A stretch of DNA of 39,138 nt, taken from positions 1-39,138 of the forward strand of contig DATLEZ010000125.1 of assembly GCA_035525055.1 (NCBI GenBank). The letters are read 5' to 3'. The notes under the pieces are model-generated. The model ran no database searches and was not told the origin of the DNA. It was given only the letters and a program-made list of their open reading frames with translations. This stretch comes from DATEEG01 sp035525055 (GTDB taxonomy: Bacteria > Actinomycetota > Acidimicrobiia > Spongiisociales > ZC4RG35). Positions 15,612 to 23,809 of the stretch are shown one piece after another. Position 1 is the first letter of the stretch, and each line of letters starts with the position of its first letter. The position numbers were made by a program, and so were the translations under genes.

Positions 15612-17553
15612 ATGCGTAGGGCGGTGTCGGCAACTCTCTTCGTCGTGGCGTCTCTGGCTGGCTTTTTGCTGGGACCGGTCGGGTCGCCGGGTGACCGGCG
15701 TGGCCAAGGCCGGGCAGTCCGATCAGCCCGACCTGTCGGGACTGGAGTCCGGCGGCCATCTCACGGTCGTCTTCTGCGGCACTATCTCGAGACGACTCGA
15801 TCCGGAGGACCCATCCGGCGAGACGATCGACATCAACTTCGAGCTTTATCCCGCCCGAAACCATAGGCAACCTCTGCTCGGCACCATCGTGGCGGTCGAG
15901 GGAGGACCCGGATACGCGAGCACTGCAAGCCGCGACTACTACCTCGAGCTATTCGACCCTCTTCTTTCCCAGCGCCAGCTTCTTTTGGTCGACAACCGCG
16001 GCACCGGCTACTCGGGAGCGATCGACTGTCCCGAGCTTCAGTCCTACGAGGGCGACTATCTCGCCAATGTCCAGCTCTGCGGCGAGCAGCTCGGTGACAC
16101 GTCCGATCTCTATGGTTCGGCCCTGGCCGCCGACGACATGGCAGCCGTTCTCGACGCGCTCGCCATCTCGCACGTCGATCTCTACGGAGACTCGTACGGC
16201 ACGTTCTTCGCTCAGACCTTTGCAGTTCGTCATCCCGACCGGGTCCGGACTGTCGTACTCGACGCCGCCTATCCGGTCGAGGATCAGGACCCCTGGTATC
16301 GCGAGATCAACCGGGCCGTCGTCGATGCTTTCGGGAAGGTTTGCGAGCGGGACCCCGGCTGCGCGGCACTGGGCAACGATCCGATCGAGACCATTCGGAA
16401 GCTGGCCGACGCCCTCAAACCGGAACCGCTCACGGGATCCGTTCCCGATGCCGACGGAGTGATGCGGGATGTCTTCCTCGACGCCCCGATGCTTTCCTAT
16501 TTGACCGGAGTCGCAACCTACGGCGTACCCGTCTATCGAGAACTCGATGCCGCCGCCCGGGCTTATCTCGACCTCAATGACCCGCTGCCTCTCCTGCGGA
16601 TCGCTGCCGAACAGAACTACTACGGCGACGCCGGTCTGATGGAGGAGTTCTGGGAGGGCTTCTGCATCGCCACCATCTGCAACGACTACCCCCAGCTTTG
16701 GGACATCAACTCTCCACTGGCGGATCGGCCCGCCCCAATTTGAGGCGGCCTGACTCGACCTGATTGCCCAGGAACCCGAGGCTTTTGCTCCGTACACGAT
16801 CGACCAGTGGCTCGCCTCGCCCTGGACCGAGTTCGAGTCCTGCATGGGCTGGCCGGCGCTTTCCAACTAGGTTCCTCCTTATCCGGCCAACCACGTCTAT
16901 CCCGACACGCCGATCGTGGTTCTGGTGGGAGATCTCGACTCGATCACCTCTCCCGAAGGTGCCGAGAAGGCTGCCAGCTTCCTTCCCAACTCAACCTTCG
17001 TCGAAGTAGCCAACGTCGCCCACGTAACGGCCCTGGTTGACTACTCGCGCTGTGCCTCCGACCTGGTTGTGCGATTTGTTCGGACCGGTGGCGATGCGGG
17101 CGATGTCAGCTGTGCCACCGGTTACAACGAGATCAGGGTGGTCGAGCACTTCCCAGCGACGCTGGATGCTGTTGAGGCGCTGCCCGATGTTGGGACCGGG
17201 GCTCGGGGCCAAGCTGTGATCGCAGCCGCAAACACGATGGCCGACATGATGTCCCGCTGGTATTCCATGTACGGCGAGGACGTGGTGGGTCTCCGCGGGG
17301 AACGTTCCACACAACCGGACTGACCAATGTCGGCTTCAAGATGAGTGCCCTCAAATGGGTCGACGACCTCGAAGTGAACGGGACGGTTCGTTGGGCTCGC
17401 GCCACCGGGGCCATCATTGGTGAAGTCACCATGACGGGAGCAGTCGCGGGGTCGCTGACGATCAGTTGGAACGACTGGCATCCACTGGGCCAAGCGCACG
17501 CCGTCGGGTTCGTCGATGGCAAACGGGTCAACTGGTGGTTCGCGGCGCCCTGA
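15612..17553 (+). pseudogene. Secreted alpha/beta-hydrolase (S33 peptidase-like), multiply broken
   Basis: A coherent alpha/beta-hydrolase runs across three frames. A signal peptide begins at 15612 (MRRAVSATLFVVASLAG). One base too many near 15680-15690 shifts to the frame carrying the oxyanion stretch VEGGPGYAS and nucleophile elbow LYGDSYGTFFAQ. An extra C in CCCC (16733-16736) shifts it again. In-frame TGA (16751) and TAG (16868) follow. The acid (VVLVGDLDSITS) and His (VANVAHVTAL) regions lie downstream. A missing G in GGGG near 17296 then shifts to the C-terminal domain (LKWVDDLEVNGTVRW) ending at 17553. The catalytic triad is still recognisable, so the loss looks recent. Family: tripeptidyl/prolyl aminopeptidase-like secreted hydrolases. 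The indels alone could be assembly error; the two nonsense codons argue for a real pseudogene. Confidence 0.8.
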
Positions 17554-17578
17554 CCGCCTCCCCATCGATCGATGCGCT

Positions 17579-17584
17579 TATCCT
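17579..17584 (+). promoter_or_regulatory. Putative -10 element for leaderless DUF4260 mRNA
   Basis: TATCCT ends six bases before ATG 17591, and no ribosome-binding site is present. Confidence 0.35.
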
Positions 17585-17590
17585 TCGCCG

Positions 17591-17956
17591 ATGTTCGGGC
17601 CCATCCCCCTGCAACGCCTGGAAGGATTGGCCTTCCTGGTCCTCGCCGTCGTTCTCTTCGCCTGGTCCGACCTGAGTTGGTGGTGGTTCGGCCTTCTTCT
17701 ACTGGCCCCCGATCTCATGATGATCGGGTACTTGAAGGACGCACGCGTCGGGGCCGCTTTCTACAACCTCGGGCACTGGCTGCTGTGGCCGGCGTTGCTT
17801 CTCACCGTCGGAATCCCTGAGGGTCGTTCGGCTTTGATCGGCGCAGGTTCGATCTGGCTGGCCCACATCGGCATGGACCGGGCACTGGGCTACGGGCTCA
17901 AGCTGGAAGAGGGCTTCACCCACACCCACCTTGGATTGATCGGACGGAAGGCCTAA
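17591..17956 (+). CDS. DUF4260 family small membrane protein
   Basis: Hydrophobic protein of 121 aa with three or four membrane segments. Recognised by LLLLAPDLMMIGYLKD, AAFYNLGHWLLWPALL and the C-terminal signature IWLAHIGMDRALGYGLK followed by FTHTHLG, all of which fit DUF4260. His and Asp residues within the last hydrophobic segments are conserved in that family; function is unknown. ATG 17591 starts the conserved region and has no Shine-Dalgarno. A longer in-frame reading begins inside the end of the broken hydrolase and is not needed. It is convergent with the amidohydrolase at 17992. Confidence 0.85.
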   Translation: MFGPIPLQRLEGLAFLVLAVVLFAWSDLSWWWFGLLLLAPDLMMIGYLKDARVGAAFYNLGHWLLWPALLLTVGIPEGRSALIGAGSIWLAHIGMDRALGYGLKLEEGFTHTHLGLIGRKA

Positions 17957-17991
17957 TCCTCAGAAGGCCCAATCTTCACACGGTTTGCGCC

Positions 17992-18834
17992 TCAGGGGGC
18001 GACGAGGTCTCCGTAGGCATCGGGGCGGCGGTCCCGGTAGAAGGCCCAGGTCTTGCGAACCTCTTCGACCAGATCGAGATCAAGGTCGCGTACCACTAGT
18101 TCCTCTTCGGTGTCGGACGCCGCTCCGCCAATGATCTGGCCGCGGGGATCGACGAAGTACGACGAACCGTAGAAGTCGTTGTCCCCGAGCGGCTCCTGGC
18201 CCACCCGGTTGATGGCTCCGACGAAGTACTCATTGGCTACGGCGGCGGCCGGTTGTTCGAGATTCCAGAGGTACATAGAGAGGCCGCGGCTGGTGGCGGA
18301 AGGGTTGAAGACGATCTTGGCCCCGCGCAGGCCGAGGGCGCGCCATCCCTCGGGAAAGTGGCGGTCGTAACAGATGTAGACACCGATCCGTCCGACGGCC
18401 GTGTCGAAGGTCGGATAGCCGGTGTTGCCGGGACGGAAATAGAACTTCTCCCAGAAGCCCTTGACGTGGGGGATGTGGGTCTTGCGGTATTTCCCCAGGT
18501 AGCTGCCGTCGGCGTCGATCACCGCGGCTGTGTTGTAGTAGAAGCCGTCCTGTTCCTTCTCGAACATCGGTACGACCAGGACCATCCCGGTCTCTTTGGC
18601 GAGGGCTTGCATCGCTTTGACGGTCGGCCCGTCGGGGACGGCTTCGGCGTAGTCGAAATGCTCGTTCTCCTGGACCTGGCAGAAGTAGGGCCCGTAGAAA
18701 ATCTCCTGGAAGCACATGACCTGGGCGCCCTGCTTGGCGGCCTGACGGGCGTAGTCCTCGTGCTTTTTGATCATCGATTCTTTGTCGCCGGTCCACTCCG
18801 TCTGGACAATGGCAGCACGGACCACGTTGGCCAT
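17992..18834 (-). CDS. Nitrilase-superfamily amidohydrolase, beta-ureidopropionase / N-carbamoyl amino acid hydrolase candidate
   Basis: Cytoplasmic C-N hydrolase of 280 aa. The Glu-Lys-Cys triad is complete: Glu44 in MCFQEIFYGPYF, Lys118 in GKYRKTHIPH and Cys155 in VYICYDRHFPEGW; the second Glu (129, in FWEKFYFRPGN) is also present. The FYGPYF and HFPEGWR contexts match beta-ureidopropionase and N-carbamoylputrescine amidase-like members. Together with dihydropyrimidinase and the aminotransferase, decarbamoylation of N-carbamoyl-beta-alanine or N-carbamoyl-beta-aminoisobutyrate is the most likely role. ATG 18834 follows AAGGAGGA at good spacing. The 219-bp inverted-repeat element begins only 28 bp upstream, so it may carry or shape this gene's promoter. 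Confidence 0.88.
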   Translation of the reverse strand: MANVVRAAIVQTEWTGDKESMIKKHEDYARQAAKQGAQVMCFQEIFYGPYFCQVQENEHFDYAEAVPDGPTVKAMQALAKETGMVLVVPMFEKEQDGFYYNTAAVIDADGSYLGKYRKTHIPHVKGFWEKFYFRPGNTGYPTFDTAVGRIGVYICYDRHFPEGWRALGLRGAKIVFNPSATSRGLSMYLWNLEQPAAAVANEYFVGAINRVGQEPLGDNDFYGSSYFVDPRGQIIGGAASDTEEELVVRDLDLDLVEEVRKTWAFYRDRRPDAYGDLVAP

Positions 18835-18861
18835 ACCGTCCTCCTTCGTCTAAGAACTCGA

Positions 18862-19080
18862 AACCTAAAGGTTCTGCGCCGCGGAAACCGCCGCTAATTG
18901 CCTTGAGATTGCCGTGCCGTGCCGCGTCGTCGATGACAGGTTGTAGCTCTTTGTCGAGGTACTGACCGACATTGACTCGGCGGTTTGGCGCGCCATCGCG
19001 CCGGTTGAGGCGGTGACCGGATGAGTCCGACGAATCTGAAGGCGATTGGCCGCAGTTTCCGCGGCCTATAACCTTAGGTT
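18862..19080. repeat. 219-bp MITE-like element with ~48-bp imperfect terminal inverted repeats
   Basis: The left end (18862-18910) and right end (19033-19080) are reverse complements over about 48 bases with eight mismatches and one gap by hand alignment. Shared blocks are AACC-TTAGGTT at the tips, GTTTCCGCGGC, AAGGC and AATCT. Each tip is itself a small palindrome (AACCTAAAGGTT and AACCTTAGGTT). The 122-bp interior holds no gene I can support. The right end overlaps the last codons and stop of thiQ, whose TAA lies inside the repeat tip. No clear target duplication was seen. It could be a non-autonomous transposon, a REP-like extragenic element, or, if transcribed from the thi operon, a long RNA hairpin. 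Confidence 0.65.
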
Positions 19081-19790
19081 CGCGGTTTTACGCCTAGGAA
19101 CTCGGCGACCCAGGGGGTGGCGGGGGCGGTGGCAAGGCATTGGTAAGGGCCGGATTGGACCACTTTGCCGTCGCGCATGATCGCCACGCGATCCGAGATG
19201 GACTTTGCCTCTTCGTGGTCGTGGGTCACATAGATGGCCGCCGCTCCCTCGCGGTCGAGCAGGCCTCCGATGTCTTCGACGAGACGCTCCCTCAACATGC
19301 GGTCAAGGGCGCCCACGGGTTCGTCGAGCATGACCAGCCGCGGGCGGGGCGCCAGCGTTCGGGCTAGGGCTACCCGCTGCTGCTCGCCGCCCGAGAGACG
19401 ATCGACCCGGCGCAGGGCGAACTGCTCCAGCCCGACCCATCCCAACACTTCGGCGACTCGCGCACGGACGTCATCGTCGGCCACGTTCTTCATACGAAGG
19501 CCGAAGGCGACGTTGTCGGCGACCGAGAGATGGGGGAAGAGCGCGTAGCTCTGAAACATCAGCCCGAAGCCGCGCTCATGCACCGGCACCCCGGCCAGGT
19601 CCTGGCCGTCGAAGAGGACTCGCCCTGACTCGATCGTCTCAAGCCCGGCGATGGCGCGCAGCAGGGTCGACTTGCCCGATCCCGACGGCCCCAGCAGAGC
19701 CACCACTTCCCCCGCCCCGACCTGGAGGGAGGCTCCATCGAGAGCGGCCTTTTCGCCAAAACGCACCGTGACGTCGTCGACCACGAGCAT
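19074..19790 (-). CDS. thiQ: Thiamine ABC importer ATPase
   Basis: Nucleotide-binding subunit of 238 aa without a TOBE domain, as for ThiQ. Walker A GPSGSGKSTLLRA (about 34-46), Q-loop MFQSYALFPHLS, signature LSGGEQQRVALARTLA, Walker B LVMLDEPVGALD and H-loop YVTHDHEEA are intact. ATG 19790 overlaps the permease stop by one base (TGATG). Third gene of thiB-thiP-thiQ downstream of a TPP riboswitch, which assigns the substrate. The final codons and TAA lie inside the right tip of the inverted-repeat element, so the natural C-terminus may have been altered by insertion. Confidence 0.88.
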   Translation of the reverse strand: MLVVDDVTVRFGEKAALDGASLQVGAGEVVALLGPSGSGKSTLLRAIAGLETIESGRVLFDGQDLAGVPVHERGFGLMFQSYALFPHLSVADNVAFGLRMKNVADDDVRARVAEVLGWVGLEQFALRRVDRLSGGEQQRVALARTLAPRPRLVMLDEPVGALDRMLRERLVEDIGGLLDREGAAAIYVTHDHEEAKSISDRVAIMRDGKVVQSGPYQCLATAPATPWVAEFLGVKPRT

Positions 19791-21337
19791 CAGAACATCC
19801 CTGTCTCGGCACCGCGTATCCGATCGATCAACAGGACGAGGGCCGCCGTCATTGCGGCCAGCACTACCGCCAGGGCCATTGCCGTTGCGAAACTCGATGA
19901 GCCGGGTCGAGCGAGGTAGCGGAAGATCAGGGTCGGAACAGTCGTACTGGCCGGGCGGACCACGAAGGACGTCGCTCCGAACTCTCCGAGGGAGACAACC
20001 GCGGCAAAGCCGGCGCCGACGGCCAGGGCGCGTGCGACGATCGGGAGGTCGATCTCACGCCACACCCGGGTCGGGGAGGCACCCAACACCGCGGCTGCTT
20101 CTCGAAGTTCGCGTTTGATCGAGCGCAGCAGAGGAAGGGTCGCCCGAACGACGAACGGGATAGCAACCAGGGCGTGGGCGAGCGGGACCAGGGCGGCGGT
20201 GCCTCTCAAGTCGATCGGGCGGTCCAGTGCGAGCAGGAACCCGAACCCGATGGTCACCGCCGACGTGCCGAGCGGAAGCATGAGAAGAAGGTCGAACCAG
20301 CCGCCCGTTCCGCGGTCGGACAGCCAAGAAGCGGCCAGACCTCCCACCACGACCGCTATCAAAGCGGCGACGACGGCGTATCCGAGTGAGTTGCCGATGG
20401 CGGGCAGCGGGTCCACTGCGGAGGGAGTGTCCGACACGAGGGACCTCCATCCGATCCCGGTTCCGGCCAGCGAAGCTCCGACCAATCCGACCAGCGGTAT
20501 GGCCAGCAGGCCAAGCGAAACCGTGAGGATCGCCCACACGATTCTTCGTTGACCTCCGGGCCGGGGAACCGGCAGCCGGGCCTCGGAGGCAAGGGTCAGG
20601 GCCGAGGCGCGCTTTTGGGTTCGGGCGGAGACGAAGAGCATCACGGTCACAGTTGCGAGTTGGATCAACGAGAGGGCCGCGGCCACCGGGAGATCGAGGA
20701 AGTTGACTGCCTGCTGATAGATCTCCACCTCGAGCGTGCGGAGTCGACCCTGTCCGAGGACGAGCACCGTGCCGAAGGAGGTGAAGCAGAAGAGAAACAC
20801 GATCGCCGAGGCCGATGCCAGCGCCGGCCGGATCAACGGAAAGACCACCGTGCGGAATCGCCTGAGTGGTGACGCTCCGAGGACTGAGGCGGCTTCCTCG
20901 ATGGTTGGATCGATCCGGCTCCAGACTCCACCGACGGTCCGTACCACCACGGCGATGTTGTAAAAGACGTGGGCGGCGATCAGTGCCCCAAGCCCGGCGT
21001 CGAAGACCGAGAGAAACGCGGCTCCTACGACCACCGTCGGGAGGACGAAAGGAATCGTCACGAACGCCCTGACCAGGGCTTTACCCCGGAAGTTGAACCG
21101 GGAAACCACCCACGTCAGCGGCAACGCCGCCACCACTGTGAGGATCGTCGACAGTGACGCCTGCCACAGGGTGAACCAGGCCGCCTCGATGAACCGCGGC
21201 CGCGTAAACGCATCGGTCCACCCTTCACCGCTCAACGAAAGCCACAAGATCCGGACGAGGGGGTAGAGAAAGAAGTAGCCGAGGAAGAGAACCGGAAGTC
21301 CGAGCGTCAGCGCGGTAAGGCGCGGACGAGATTTCAT
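19790..21337 (-). CDS. thiP: Thiamine ABC importer permease (fused, two permease halves)
   Basis: Single 515-aa permease with about twelve membrane spans, the fused arrangement of ThiP. Two EAA docking loops are present: EEAASVLGASPLRRFRTVVF in the first half and REAAAVLGASPTRVWREIDL in the second. ATG 21337 (MKSRPRLTALTLG) overlaps the binding-protein stop as ATGA; an 89-residue in-frame upstream extension is antisense-like and was excluded. Moves thiamine or its phosphates across the membrane together with ThiB and ThiQ. The operon context with the TPP riboswitch makes the substrate call firm. Confidence 0.9.
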   Translation of the reverse strand: MKSRPRLTALTLGLPVLFLGYFFLYPLVRILWLSLSGEGWTDAFTRPRFIEAAWFTLWQASLSTILTVVAALPLTWVVSRFNFRGKALVRAFVTIPFVLPTVVVGAAFLSVFDAGLGALIAAHVFYNIAVVVRTVGGVWSRIDPTIEEAASVLGASPLRRFRTVVFPLIRPALASASAIVFLFCFTSFGTVLVLGQGRLRTLEVEIYQQAVNFLDLPVAAALSLIQLATVTVMLFVSARTQKRASALTLASEARLPVPRPGGQRRIVWAILTVSLGLLAIPLVGLVGASLAGTGIGWRSLVSDTPSAVDPLPAIGNSLGYAVVAALIAVVVGGLAASWLSDRGTGGWFDLLLMLPLGTSAVTIGFGFLLALDRPIDLRGTAALVPLAHALVAIPFVVRATLPLLRSIKRELREAAAVLGASPTRVWREIDLPIVARALAVGAGFAAVVSLGEFGATSFVVRPASTTVPTLIFRYLARPGSSSFATAMALAVVLAAMTAALVLLIDRIRGAETGMF

Positions 21338-22371
21338 CGGAAGATGTCGGACCATTGCTCCAGCCAGGATTGCCGGTTGGCCTCGATCATCGCTGGGTCC
21401 ATCTGGACCGGGTTCGGGGGTATGACAGTGTGCTCGACGAATTCCGGCGGCAGGGCCGCTTCGGCATTGGCCGGAAAGACGAACCAGGTCAACGGGATCG
21501 ACTCCTGAAACGGCGTCGAGAGCATGAAATCGATCAGCTGGCCCGCTGCTCCGGGGTTGACGGTCCCGGCCAGGATCCCGGCGAATTCGACCTGGCGGTA
21601 ACAACCGTCGGTGATTACACCGGTGGGGGCCTCATCGAGCGGGGTCTCGGAGAAGATGACCTCGGCGGGAGGCGATGAGGCGTACGAGACGACGAGGGGC
21701 CTGTCACCCTCGCCCGCTCCTCCCGAGAATTCGCCGTAATAAGCCTCCGTCCATCCCGGCGCAACCAGGGCGCCGTTCTGTTCGAGGCCGATCCAGTACT
21801 CCTGCCAGCCTCCTTCACCGAAGCGGGCGATGGTCGCCAGAAGGAAGGCGAGGCCAGGCGAAGAGATCGTGGGGTCCTCGACGACGAGCATCCCTCCGTA
21901 GGCCGGGTCGATGAGATCGTCGAGGCCAGATGGGGGCGGCAATTGATCGGAGAAGGCGCCCTTGTCGTAGTTGAGGCACACGTCTCCGTAGTCGATAGGG
22001 GTCACCGCGTCACCGGTCGCGCGAAGGGTGGCGGGAACCGAATCGAGCCCCGTCGATGTGAAGGGTTCGAAGATGCCCGCTTCGACTGCCCTCGTCAGGA
22101 ACGTGTCGTCGACTCCGAACATGACGTCGGCAAGGGGGTTGTCCACGGTCAGAATCGCCTGATTAACCATGGCGCCTGCATCACCGGCCGCCAGGATCTC
22201 GACCGAGTGTCCGGTCTCGGCGGTGAACGCGGCGAACGTGTCTTCGGTCACGCCGTCGGCGAAAGAGTCATGCGCCATCAACGTGATCGTCACAGGGCCG
22301 ATGTCGTTGTCCTCGCCCGCACAGGCAATGGCGATTGCAGTCAAGAGGACGATGGTCATGAAACGTCGCAC
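21334..22371 (-). CDS. thiB: Thiamine-binding lipoprotein
   Basis: Extracytoplasmic binding protein of 345 aa. GTG start at 22371 preceded by GAAGGA; lipobox AIAC with Cys17. Typical ThiB features: ITLMAHDSF at the start of the mature protein, DVMFGVDDTFLTRAVEAGIF, DYGDVCLNYDKGAF, FVFPANAEAALPPEF, and the WLEQWSDIFR C-terminus. First gene of the operon, 43 bp after the end of the TPP riboswitch core, so expression should fall when thiamine pyrophosphate is plentiful. Confidence 0.92.
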   Translation of the reverse strand: MRRFMTIVLLTAIAIACAGEDNDIGPVTITLMAHDSFADGVTEDTFAAFTAETGHSVEILAAGDAGAMVNQAILTVDNPLADVMFGVDDTFLTRAVEAGIFEPFTSTGLDSVPATLRATGDAVTPIDYGDVCLNYDKGAFSDQLPPPSGLDDLIDPAYGGMLVVEDPTISSPGLAFLLATIARFGEGGWQEYWIGLEQNGALVAPGWTEAYYGEFSGGAGEGDRPLVVSYASSPPAEVIFSETPLDEAPTGVITDGCYRQVEFAGILAGTVNPGAAGQLIDFMLSTPFQESIPLTWFVFPANAEAALPPEFVEHTVIPPNPVQMDPAMIEANRQSWLEQWSDIFR

Positions 22372-22414
22372 GGTACGCAGGTCCTTCGTTAGTGGAGCCT
22401 TGAGCGGCCGTGGG

Positions 22415-22513
22415 CACTCCCTTCGCCGGCATAACCCGGATCAGGTTCCTACGGTCGGAGGCATAGCCCTCAAAAGGCATCCTCCCTCTCAGCCCGGTCC
22501 GCCGGGCTCCCGT
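22415..22513 (-). promoter_or_regulatory. TPP riboswitch (THI element)
   Basis: On the minus strand the conserved THI-box core is plain: GGGCTGAGAGGG, then GACCGT, GAACCTGATCCGGGTTATGC and CGGCGAAGGGAG. A GC-rich variable stem (CCCGGCGGACCGGG) precedes the CTGAGA block. It lies directly upstream of thiB. There is no obvious intrinsic terminator between it and the GTG start; a ribosome-binding-site masking mechanism is plausible. Confidence 0.95.
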
Positions 22514-22526
22514 GTGTTAGAAGGCC

Positions 22527-22532
22527 ACTTTA
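22527..22532 (-). promoter_or_regulatory. Putative -10 element for the thiBPQ transcript
   Basis: TAAAGT on the minus strand ends about 14 bases before the riboswitch core. No good -35 match was seen. Placement just upstream of the aptamer is the main support. Confidence 0.35.
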
Positions 22533-22595
22533 GGGGACTCCGTGAAGGTTTCTACGCCGTCGCGGTGGGTAGACCTGCACAGACAGAGCAAACTG

Positions 22596-23792
22596 CTATC
22601 CCTCTACGTAGGGCGTGATGACCAGGACCGCGTTGTGCCCGCCGAAGCCGAACGAGTTAGAGACGACCGGACCGGGGATCCAGTCGACTGGCTCGCGGAC
22701 GATCCCGGTCAGGGGAATCTCGGGGTCCTGGTCCGTGAGTCCAATGTTTGGCGGCAGCTGGCGGCGCTCGATCGCCAGGACCGCAGTGGCGGCTTCGATG
22801 GCCCCGCTGGCTCCGAGGGCATGACCCGTCGTTCCCTTAATCGATGAAACCGGAGGCTGGTTTTCGCCAAAGACCCGGGCGATGACCATCCCTTCGGTCA
22901 GGTCGTTGAGGCCGGTTCCGGTCCCGTGGGCATTGATGTAGGCGACATCCGAAGGCCGCAACCCTGCGTCCTTCAAGGCGAGTTGAATGGCTCGCTCGGC
23001 TCCGTTGCCCTTGGGGTGAGGTGCCGTGATGTGGTGGGCGTCGGCGGTGGAGGCGGCGCCGCCGATCTCGGCGAGGATCCTGGCCCCCCGAGTTCGGGCC
23101 CGGTCCAGTTCTTCGAGGACCAGCAAACCTGCCCCTTCTCCGAGCACGAAACCATCACGATCGACGGAGAATGGCCGGGCGATCCCAGTCGGAGACAACG
23201 CTTTGGCGGCCGCGAATCCCGCTTCCGTCGGACGTCTCACTGCCCCTTCGGCGCCACCGGCAACGGCGGCGTCGGCATAACCCCACTGGATCGCCCGCAG
23301 GGCGTCGGAGATGGCCTGGGCGCCAGCGGCACAGGCCACCACCTGGGTCGTGGCCGGTCCGCCGAATCCGTATTTGATGGAAATAGCGGCGGCAGCAGCG
23401 TTGCACATCATCATCGGAATCAAGAGCGGTGACACCCTCGTTCCTTCTTCGTACGAGCCCTGGATCAACTCTTCGAGCGAAGCCAGGCCACCGATGCCCG
23501 TGGCGATCGACACGGCGACACGGTCGGGGTCGGCGGTGAGGTCGCCAGCCTGATCGAGAGCCTCGGCCGCGGCACCGAGGGCGAACTGCGAGAAGCGGTC
23601 GAGGCGCCGGCTCTCCTTGCGGGGGATCAACGGCTCCGGATCCCAACCCCGGACCTCACGGGGACCAACGGCAGGTTCGGTGAGAAGGCCCTTCCAGAAG
23701 CTCTCGGCGCCGATGCCGGTGGCGGCGATCACGCCCACTCCGGTGACGACCACCCGCCGCTTCTTGCCCTCGTTGTCTGACATCACCCCCAT
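22596..23792 (-). CDS. fabF: Beta-ketoacyl-ACP synthase II
   Basis: Condensing enzyme of fatty acid elongation, 398 aa. The Cys-His-His triad is complete: Cys154 in QVVACAAGAQAI, His289 in YINAHGTGTGLND, His324 in GTTGHALGASGA. The C-terminal SNSFGFGGHNAVLV is characteristic of the family. Start is ATG 23792, or ATG 23783 three codons later, which has GGGGG upstream. It follows the SDR stop by 17 bp and is the last gene of a run with acyl-CoA dehydrogenase, cupin and SDR. This FabF may serve a specialised lipid or polyketide-like pathway or simply housekeeping synthesis; no other fab genes are adjacent. Confidence 0.92.
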   Translation of the reverse strand: MGVMSDNEGKKRRVVVTGVGVIAATGIGAESFWKGLLTEPAVGPREVRGWDPEPLIPRKESRRLDRFSQFALGAAAEALDQAGDLTADPDRVAVSIATGIGGLASLEELIQGSYEEGTRVSPLLIPMMMCNAAAAAISIKYGFGGPATTQVVACAAGAQAISDALRAIQWGYADAAVAGGAEGAVRRPTEAGFAAAKALSPTGIARPFSVDRDGFVLGEGAGLLVLEELDRARTRGARILAEIGGAASTADAHHITAPHPKGNGAERAIQLALKDAGLRPSDVAYINAHGTGTGLNDLTEGMVIARVFGENQPPVSSIKGTTGHALGASGAIEAATAVLAIERRQLPPNIGLTDQDPEIPLTGIVREPVDWIPGPVVSNSFGFGGHNAVLVITPYVEG

Positions 23793-23809
23793 TCTGCCTG
23801 ACCGTGGGT

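Noticed and set aside
19790..21604. 604-codon version of ThiP beginning inside thiB
   Set aside because: The first 89 residues lie within thiB in another frame and lack membrane or motif character; ATG 21337 gives the normal ThiP N-terminus.
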